Part shown: positions 55,550-64,000 of the stretch, in pieces
How the letters are laid out: the number at the start of each line of letters is the position of its first letter
Position numbering within the stretch: position 1 is the first letter of the stretch
Source: Limnoperna fortunei
Taxonomy: Eukaryota; Mollusca; Bivalvia; Mytilida; Modiolidae
Assembly: GCA_944474755.1 (NCBI GenBank)
Contig: OX104117.1
Span: 63,169,522 to 63,233,521 of the forward strand
Direction of reading: 5' to 3'
Length of the DNA stretch: 64,000 nucleotides
The notes under the pieces: generated by a model
Databases searched by the model: none
What the model saw: only the letters and a program-made list of their open reading frames with translations
Told to the model about the DNA's origin: nothing
Translations under genes and position numbers: made by a program

Positions 55550-57740
55550 GCTCGCAATAATCAATTTCTTAATTAGAAAATGGGTGGTGCTTAACAATAT
55601 CTGCCAAACGGGAGAGGGGATGTAAAACAACGAAGTTAAAACTAAATGTTACAAAAGTAAATATCATTGGATTGATTGATTCATTCAGTCATTGATTGAA
55701 TTGTTGCTTTAAGTATAAAGGGCAGTATTTCAGCCTTATTAAGGACGATAACAAATGTAAACATAAAAAATCTATTTCAGCTATGATACGGACCAAAACA
55801 GCTTACGGCTTACAAATATGAACTAACCGTATTTGCCAATTTGGGACGTGTTGGGCAACTCTGTGATTGCCTAGGAGCTCTAGAGTCGCCCAACACAGGA
55901 ACTAGAATATAATATGTCAGCAGCCAGTCACAAACTACAACAGAAAAATAAAAATCACAATAGCCTGAAAGTCCAGCACATTCCTTTAAACAAATCTTTA
56001 ATCTTTCTCAGTGAAACCAAGTTCGTCTTTCATGCTATTATGCCCAAATTGTTTATTTTTGAGTTTGAAACACTTTGTTTTGTTTTTTAATGTTTATAGA
56101 TGATTACATGCATAATATAGTATATTATTAGTATATTAAAGCAGATTCGGTGAGCAGCCGTCAACGTTTAAAAATGTTTTGGAGAAAGTTTCAATAGGAA
56201 TAAAGAGAAAGGGCTATTATCGACATTTTCACCTTTAAAAAACTTCCCCATATCAGTCAGATATCATGTCTAGTTAATTTTTTAAAATGCATAAGTTAAG
56301 ACCCTGTTTAACTCTGTGATTGTATCAATCATTTTCTACAATTTTATTGCAATATGTTTATACAGAACAAATTTTAAAATTTGCTTTAAATATGTGTAAA
56401 ATATGATCACTTCTTAAAACAGTTGTTTGTCGGCAATAAATTGTAAGTGGAAAATATATTTTGTTTAAAAATTATAATTTCCTGGCTAATAAATACCTCA
56501 CTTGTTTAAACACCTATTATATACAATTATTACATTTTATACTGTATATGAAGTGTAAATTAAACCCTCTGAGAATTTGAACGGGGTTGGAAACACTTTA
56601 TTTTTTTTTCTAGAATAATAACTACCCCTTGTTTAAGTTACCGGGATAAATACTTATAAAATCTGCAAAGTGAAAGGATAGACTTTTATATGTTTGATTT
56701 TTGTGATTTCATTTCACTATGTAAATAAGCAGTAAGATATTGTATAATACCCTCTATTTGAATGCGTTTCTGTCGGTTCTATGATAGTTTACAGATTATA
56801 CCTTGAGCACTATAGTCAGGAGAAACAAAAGATAATTTAAATCTCCGTACACTCTGTACATTAGAAATAGTAAATATTTAAGGTCAATGTCTTCCGTTGC
56901 ATTTTCGCTAATATGTATTCATTTTTGAAACTAATATTTATGAATTTAAGCCTATAATTAAAAAGCGCGGGATGTCCAATTACTATTTGCGGGAAATCAT
57001 GTGTAAACGGCGGGAAATGAATGAACTATTAAAGCCGTATTACAAGATGCGACAGCAACGTCGTAAACAAAGACTTGTTTAAATAGATAAAATATATTCG
57101 GCAGCAAGAGGGTTAAAGTCAAGCGCATCAGAAAGGGTGTTGTGTTTCACTTTTATATTGAAATATTTAATAAATGTGTTTGTTGTTTGTCAATTCTTGT
57201 ACAAACTGTGATTAATGAAAACACAGCATATACAATAAAGCTATCATGATAAATTATTTGTATATACAGAATTAAAATAAATGATTATGGACTTGAACAA
57301 CTGATTACAAGAAAAGATCCTCTTTATGTTTTGTGTTGGTAGTCAGTTGCAAGTACTTATTTTTATTTAACAATATTATTGCTTTTATTTCATTTTCTAC
57401 CGTGGATGCTTTGAGGGCAGCAGAAGTTGACAGAAGCGACCCTAAGATGGAGGCAGGCTTCAAAATTGAACTCGTGGAATTTTGTATAATTTTGGCAATT
57501 CTAGCGGTTAAACGTAGCCTTTTGGAGTTAGGATACAACCCAAGGAACAACAACCAGTCCTTCCAGCGTTCCATAACAGCTTTAGGGAACGTGGACCTAT
57601 AGCAAGTGTTAAAAAGCAGCGGAGAGTAAACATAAACAATGTGCCACATACATCACTGAAAAAAAATCTTCGAACGTACGTAATACCTTGTGTGAACAAG
57701 CATCGTGAAAGTAAACATCTACGAACATTTATAATATCAA
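55550..57740. other. non-coding stretch
   Basis: No gene identified. Overlapping open stretches on both strands at 57305-57649 (114 residues on -, 89 on +) have no domain I recognise. They lie next to the LINE and may be its 5' region or a chance. Confidence 0.45.
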
Positions 57741-58331
57741 TAAACATTAGATGCGCGAACATACATCCACAGACCGGCCCAGGAACACGTAAAACCACCT
57801 AAAAGCCAACATACCCTAGGTCAAAAGGGGGTAATCAGTTCCAGCAAAACAGTGACATGCGACCAATGCAATGAATGGACACATGTTAAATGCACAGGAA
57901 CAATTTCTGTTAAACAGAACTATCAGTATGTCGATGAAGAGATCATATATAATAATAATGTGTGCAACCCGCGCATTCTCCGAAATATACCGTTCAATGG
58001 CAGTGATACAGTAGACTACAAACATATGACAGACCACCACCTGACGTCTGATACACAATCAACCCCAACATTGGGTTGTTCACGAAAAGATGATGAACTT
58101 TATCGCGCCTTTACATCTAACGGGCTTAACTTTTTACATATAAACTGTCGAGTGTTACTCCCAAAGATGAGTGAAATACGTATGCTAGCAGATAAAGCCA
58201 AGTCTTTGGTCTTAGCCATAAGCGAATCATGGCTTGACCATACCATAACGAACTCAAAAATGACAATTACAGTTTATTATGTAAAGACCGAAACGACAGG
58301 GAGGAGCGTTGTGTCTACAAATAAGAAGTGA
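57741..58331 (+). pseudogene. LINE zinc-finger and endonuclease N-terminus
   Basis: The open frame from about 57741 reads LGQKGVISSSKTVTCDQCNEW, a PHD-like half finger typical of CR1-type LINE proteins. Then GLNFLHINCRVLLPKMSEIR and AISESWLD follow, the first strands of the APE-type endonuclease (usual form NxxSLLPKxDEIR, ISETWLD with the catalytic E). The frame is lost after about 58270. Confidence 0.65.
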
Positions 58332-59529
58332 CCTTGCGTACTCACCGCGACCAGGGGCTCTTTTCACCAAAACTCGTAAGTGTAAAATACATCGTAAGTG
58401 TTGGAGCATCAAAGGGAAATCCTCGTGACGTCAGAACTTACGATAGATTTTATACTTGCGACTTTTTGTGAATTCTACTCCTGACCTCCAAAAAGACACG
58501 ATGTAATCCATATGGACCGATATCTTTCTTCCAAAAACCAAACCAATTTTGACGGGAAACATCTAAAGACCACCAAAAACAAGACAATTTTATGGATGTC
58601 TTACAAAGGTCAGCTCAAATTGTGCAACACAGTTTTGGTGACTTTAATATCTGCCTTATTAACATGTTGTCATAGTCAGCAAAATCATATATCAAATTGT
58701 TATGTAGATTTAATCTTAAACAAACAATTACTGACCCAACACGAATAACAAATTGTTGTAAAACACTTTTAGATCATATTATTGTAAGTAGTGAGTCAGC
58801 TTGGTGTTTTAGTGTCAGGGTTAAGCGACCATTGTATAACATACTATACAAGAAAAGTTGTAAAATATAGAAATAATTGTGTGAGCAATAAAATTAGAAT
58901 AAGATCAACGAAAAAATAATGACGAAAATATTTTCATTGAAAAACTCTCTTCTTTAGATTGGTCAGGTTTATATTTAAACAGGCAAATAAATGCTGCATG
59001 GAATATTTTCAAAAAGAAATTTATTACGACACTTAATAATGTGGCACATATGAGAGCCATCAAAATTAAAGGACGAACAGAGCCATGGATTAACTCTGAA
59101 ATTGTTGAATTAAACAGTGAGAGAGATAAGATTTTTTCCAAATATAAGAAAAAAAGGAAATCCTTTAGACTACGGAAACAATTGCAAATTGAGAAATAAA
59201 TCACAAATAGAAGTTAAAAAAGCTAAAGAAATTTACTTTGAGAACAAAATTGGAGAAAATAAAATATATGTCAACATATGAAAAATTAGTAATAAAACAA
59301 AAGAAAGAAGTAAAATTGTTATTGAAGTAGATGGCGAAGTTTGTTATGATAAAAAAAAGTCGTTGATTATTTTAATAATTTTTTTACAAATGTGGCTGAA
59401 AAGCTGGTAGCAAAATAACCCGAGGCAAACACTATTTTTCACTATTTCTTTGAAATTTTCAGACAATTCTATAAATTAGTTTTTTCCAAAACATATAAAA
59501 TTAGAACAAGAGTTTGTATTTAACAACTT

Positions 59530-60300
59530 GAAACTTTAAATGTAAGCAAAAGTACTGGTCTGGATGGTATTCCATCAAAATATCTTAAAGATGGAGCTAG
59601 TGTACCTGTGAAACCTGTTACTTATGTTATCAATTTATCTATTAAGAAAGGCATATTGCCTGATGATAAAGAAGCAAGAGTGTGCAATGAATAGTAGATT
59701 AGAGGTAGGGAATTATAGACCTTTTAGTATTTTAGTAGTAATATTTAAAACACTAGAAAAAACAGTTTATAGTCAACTAGAGGCATACGTAACTAAAAAT
59801 AAATTACTGTACGAATTACAGTCAGGTTTTACAGGCAATTTTTTTGACAAACAACTGTCTCATTCATTTATTAGACTACATTTGGCCGCAGATTGCAGCG
59901 GGACTTGACACTTATATGATAATTCTTTATCTACAAAAAGCATTCGACACGGTAGATCATACAATTTTATGGTAACAAATTACAAGTTATGGGGCATCAT
60001 CAGTAAAGTGGAGTGAATCTTACTTAACTGGTCGACAATATATGACAAGTGCAAATGGTACAAAGTCTGATTTTCGTGAAGTTACTCGTGGGGTGCCACA
60101 GGGCAAGATATTAGGTCCTCTATTATTTTTTTGTTATGTCAATGCCATTTCTGCTAGTGTGGGGTCAGACTGCAAGCTGAAGTTATTTCTAAGAAATTAG
60201 GAAGGGAGCTTCAGTCCTGCAGTAATTGGTTGGCAGTTGTCACTCTACTTTGGTAAAACTGAATGCATATTGTTTGGGTCTAAACGTAAACTCCGTAAAA
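59530..60300 (+). pseudogene. LINE reverse transcriptase remains
   Basis: Frames change repeatedly. Recognised blocks: VGNYRPFSILVVIFKTLEK (59704-59765, open 59624-59908), NKLLYELQSGF, LQKAFDTVDH (about 59935-59960), GVPQGKILGPLLFF (60090-60130). The catalytic aspartate pair is missing, so it is inactive. Confidence 0.7.
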
Positions 60301-61330
60301 TAACAGTTCCTTGTTACTTGTAATGAGCATACCATAGTATCTCAAAAATGTGTAAAATACTTGGCAATAAATATAGATCAATTTCTGTCTGGCGATATTA
60401 TTGTTAAAATATTATTCAAAAAGCCAAAGCTAGACTGACGTTTCTATATAGGAATGCTAAATGTTTGTCCATAATAAAAAGAAGACTCTGAGTATGGCCC
60501 TTATTCCATGCCATTTTGATTATGCTTGTACTTCGTGGTACAGTTGTTTAAATAAAGCCCCGAAAAAGAGCTACAGATTAGGCATAATAAAATTATTAGA
60601 TTTATAAATGGTTTTGACTATAGGAAATGAGTAGATTATTCTGTTGTTTCATCAACTGACGTTCTAAATATTAAGCTAAGAGTACAACAAATGCGATTGC
60701 ATCATTCACATATAATTTTCTATATTAAGTGCCCATGGTATATGAATAGTCATTGTGTAAAAATGTCAGATATTCATGCCTATATTACAAAATTTTTACA
60801 ATCTTTCTGTTAATTGACATTCTTCAAACACTTTCTATTAAAATGCTATTAAGGACTGGAATAGTTACCTCTGGAATTAAAAAGAATTAACAATGTTTTT
60901 TAGCTTAAAATCGAGAATAAAAAAAATTCTGTCTGAAGAAATGAAACAGACTTTTGAAAGTAATTTTACTACATGTATGTAGATTTATATGTTTTAAAAG
61001 GCCTACCTAAGTTTTTGTGTCAAATTTATGTGTTTTTTTCATTTTTATCCCTAGTTGGGTACATATACAAGGACTCTATTGTAAATAAACTGAAAAGCTT
61101 CAATGGGCTATTCAAGGTTAGATATCAACCTAATTCTTACTATTTTATGGGTAACAGTTAATTTTTATATTTAGCCTATACCTATACCTTAGATGCATTC
61201 ATGGTAGTTCTTAACTTGCAACTTTTATTGTCATTACAGTATAGGTCATATTGTATGACTGTATTTAAGAAATGTATGAAGTATGTAATTATTTAAGTTG
61301 TATGTCTGATCTGAATAAAAATCAGTCGAT

Positions 61331-62317
61331 TGCTTAGCCTTCAAAATGGTTTAACAGGTAGATTAACATTTTGTGAGAATTCAATCGCTTTGTGGCCTCT
61401 TCTGGTCATTAACTTTGCTCTAATCACAAATTAACCGTCTTGTATTTACAATATTTTATATAATCCTTTTGTAACCGTTATTATGAGATTAATTATCTGT
61501 TGTTTAGTCATTGTTATACCATTTCTGTGTTCTGTATATATTCTGTCGTCACCATGACTTAATTGATCTTCATGGAAAATAAATCAATCTCTCAAATAAT
61601 ATTGGACATTTTCGCTGAGACATAGGTAGTGTTTCCTATTCCTGGATTTGACTTCGACTTTTCCTAGATATGACAAATGAGTAACTCGACGGGTGTCTAA
61701 TAAGAGGCAGGCACTGCTAACTCGTCTGGAGAACCTGAGTGCACCGATGGCTTTCATTGGGTTCGGGTTACTCTCTTTATGTTTTAGTGTTTTTGGTTTT
61801 TGTGTTGCGTTGTGTATGTTTGTCTATATCCAGATTTGTAACTGTTCCTGTATGCATTTATAATAAATGTAATTTTAACAAACTTGTGGTGCATGTTTTA
61901 GAGCAAACGTAGCTCCAATTGCCTCGCACATGAAGTGACCATAAGTTTATCTTATCTTTTCTTTCTTTCTTACGTTAATGCAAGATATCAAAGAGAAAAA
62001 AAGTAAAAATTGTAACCACATAATATCAAACCACCTGACCGGAAATATAAAATCACACCCTGTTTTCCTAAAGTTGACAACGATTAATAAATTGAAATTA
62101 TTCCAAAAATTATTAGATATTTCACTTAAGAATTTGAAAGCAAAACAAAACTGACAAAGAATTGGAACAGATTATGCATGTCATTTACTCTTATCTGACG
62201 AATCGACAAATTTAGGTTCATCAAGAGTTCGTGAACATTAGAAAGGACCTCAATAAGTTTCTCGTCAAAAAATGTTTCAATAATAAATTAAATACTAGTT
62301 TTTTTTCCGTATTAGCT
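61331..62317. other. non-coding stretch
   Basis: No gene. The part near 61600-61890 ends in AATAAATGTAATTTTAAC and reads like a 3' untranslated tail, possibly of another retroelement; not identified. Confidence 0.45.
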
Positions 62318-62332
62318 TCGAATGACACGATT

Positions 62333-62850
62333 GATTGATTGATTGATTGATTAATGTTGTTTAACGCCCGAGCAGCAATATTTCAGCTATATTCAGGCGA
62401 TGAACATGAAATGGATGATAAAATGAACATGAAATGATGATGAATGAAAATGGGATGGGACACAAGGAAAAAAAGGGGTAACGGATTTTAGATTGCCACT
62501 GGCAAATGGGAGGATGGATAGGGTCGGGCAATTTAGCCTCCTGTAGCGGGATCGAAATCCCTACTCATAGCGAATACTACAGCAGCGTTCTTTAACGTGC
62601 GAGGAACGTGGCATTTTTCCCAACACGGTGCACTAATATGGTTTGCGGTCAGGTTTTCCGTATTATGGCCTGACAACCCCAGCTTGCCAGGGGTACCCCA
62701 TTCAACCACCTGGGGCACACATCCCAGTCGGTCTTTAGGCAAACCGACCTGGCACGCCGGTCAGGGTACTGGGCGCTATTTAGTCGCCTTTTACGACAAG
62801 CTAGCGCGACTGCGGTCTATTCTTTTAGCCACCCGGATCCCGCACGGGGC
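62333..62850 (-). mobile_element. 518-bp non-coding retroposon-like repeat with TGAT tail and 15-bp target duplication
   Basis: TCGAATGACACGATT flanks it perfectly on both sides (62318-62332 and 62851-62865). The left end is a (TGAT)n run, so on the minus strand the element ends in an (ATCA)n tail, the usual mark of a LINE-mobilised retroposon. The GC-rich body contains GTATTATGGCCTGACAAC, CAACCACCTGGGG and CGACTGCGG blocks, also found at 17.5-17.8 kb. No protein is coded. The minus-strand head GGATCCGGGTGGCTAAAAG is only weakly tRNA-like. Confidence 0.85.
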
Positions 62851-62954
62851 TCGAATGACACGATTACATTATACGTGGTTTTTCATGTTTGGGCAAATAA
62901 CTCTGAACTCAAATATTATTTAGTCTAACAGCATCAATTACAGTTTCCTACCAA

Positions 62955-63065
62955 AGGTCTGGGGTTTTCTCCGGATACCCAGGCTTCCTCACCAATAAAA
63001 ACTGGACGCCATGATAAAGCTAAAAAATTGTTGGCGTTAAACAACATTCAAACAAACAAACAAAA
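62955..63065 (+). mobile_element. 5'-truncated SINE copy
   Basis: GGGGTTTTCTCCGGATACCCAGGCTTCCTC and AATAAAAACTGGACGCCATGAT match the body of the tRNA-SINE, followed by an AAACAAACAAACAAAA tail. CAATTACAG before and TAATTACGG after may be an imperfect target duplication. Confidence 0.7.
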
Positions 63066-64000
63066 CTAATTACGGTTACGGTTACTGCAGCTGTCACTTG
63101 TGTTGGATACTGCTCTATAATGTTGCAGGTTATACTTCATCGTAATATGAATCCTAGTTGAGAGTACACTGTAAGATACAGTTGCATCCAGTCAATCAGA
63201 AATTATTTGTTTGTTTTATAGCTTGTTTTACTTCACTTTCAGCAATCTTATGATATATCATGTCAAGTCAGATTTGAGTTAAGCACATCTTTCCGAACTC
63301 ACGGTTAAACCCACCAGCCGGTGTTAACACACCGTAGATCATTGGTATATATGGTTAACTGCCTAGATAACTGTCGACTTCTTTCTGATCGTTTAAACGT
63401 AGGATGCATAGAAGTTGTCACCTTTTGTCATATATTCAATTGTATAATTTGCAAGATGTTTCCAGTATTTCCAACCACTACTGATGTGAAAATGACCTAC
63501 AATTGGATCATTCAAAGCAAATCTTGTCTAGTAAACTTAAAATTAAAAAAGTGATCGTGTTATTTTTCACTACAGTTTCACAGAATATTTACCAGAACTT
63601 AAATCGGTCATGGTTTTTTTTAGTAACTTTAATAAACTTCTTCCGTAAATATCAAATATCATTTATTTAAATATTGTTCTGTCACGACTTTTACCTTTCT
63701 CGATAGAAAATTTTCCCTCTCCTTCACATCTACAACATTCATCTATGTGTTTTAATGGCCCACCTATTCAAAATACAATTACATAACATTTTCCTGGTGT
63801 TACTCAATACGGAAAATGAAAATTCAATATGATATCGTGAAATTGAAAGCATCACAAATCTGACACAAACCGAAAACAAATGATATCGGTAATGAACTGA
63901 ATAAATACAAACTTAACGGTATCCACAGTGTATCGTAATTAATCTCAATATATTACATGCCATTTGTATTTTAGATGCAATAATATACTTAATATGTCAC
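63066..64000. other. non-coding stretch
   Basis: No gene or element recognised. The open stretch at 63321-63554 has no domain similarity. Confidence 0.45.

Larger units (their letters stand above)
57741..61330 (+). mobile_element. CR1-like LINE, degenerate
   Basis: Order on +: zinc-finger-like CDQCNEWTHVKCTG (57860), AP endonuclease start, a linker with WSGLYLNRQINAAWNIF and EPWINSEI (58950-59100), RT blocks (59500-60170), C-terminal KTECILFGSKRKL (60260-60290). Many stops and frameshifts. The RT catalytic YADD region is deleted, since CKLKLF at 60170-60190 runs directly into LGRELQ. The end is near an AATAAAA at about 61314. Confidence 0.75.

Noticed and set aside
57305..57649. 114-residue open stretch on minus overlapping an 89-residue one on +
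   Set aside because: Neither resembles a known protein; no support for a gene.
62597..62923. 108-residue GC-rich open stretch on +
   Set aside because: Falls in the 518-bp non-coding repeat and runs past its edge.

Overview
The window looks like animal nuclear DNA from a marine bivalve, most likely a mussel (Mytilus-like). It is AT-rich, with short exons, long introns and very dense mobile-element debris. The families seen include mollusc-style tRNA-SINEs, 'GGGCAATAACTCC' and GTCC-tract repeats, CR1-like LINEs and hammerhead-bearing repeats. The species is an inference. No bacterial features, tRNA or rRNA genes or CRISPR arrays were seen.

Layout. 1-4068: 3' part of a Ty3/gypsy-type retrotransposon whose integrase lies before its reverse transcriptase (Gmr1-like order). 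4195-4440: LINE fragment. 4495-5026: a repeat with two complete type I hammerhead ribozyme motifs in tandem, 383 nt apart, as in a retrozyme; degraded relatives lie near 17.4, 34.9, 42.3 and 53.0 kb. 5933-14207: the best host gene, nine exons coding for a membrane receptor (MAM, MAM, Cys-rich SUEL-like domain, Ser/Thr stalk, one membrane helix, tyrosine-rich cytoplasmic tail); its 5' end was not found. One of its introns carries a MITE with 82-bp inverted repeats and a 9-bp target duplication. 19464-38063: a related, partly decayed second gene on the same strand, with a putative signal-peptide exon, a frameshifted MAM exon, an array of duplicated stalk mini-exons, a membrane exon and a short tail exon. 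Within its span are Tc1 transposase remains (about 23 kb), SINEs, and a LINE interrupted by a TIR-domain exon (28.8-31.7 kb).

38949-41400: a broken Harbinger transposon with terminal inverted repeats, a transposase C-terminus on + and a Myb-like gene on -. 42333-50635: a nearly full-length LTR retrotransposon on the minus strand (800-bp LTRs, PBS, PPT, PR-RT-RH-INT), without gag and with four tandem 102-bp hairpin repeats between integrase and 3' LTR. 50.6-57.7 kb: mostly non-coding with SINEs, a decayed retrozyme copy and a long inverted repeat. 57741-61330: a degenerate CR1-like LINE. 62333-62850: a 518-bp repeat with a TGAT tail and a perfect 15-bp target duplication.

Only the receptor gene at 5.9-14.2 kb looks like a live host protein gene. 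Its exons are all symmetric phase 1 up to the membrane exon, which explains how stalk exons could be duplicated freely in the neighbouring copy. The rest is mainly mobile DNA at different stages of decay. The hammerhead pair is the element most likely to be active at the RNA level.
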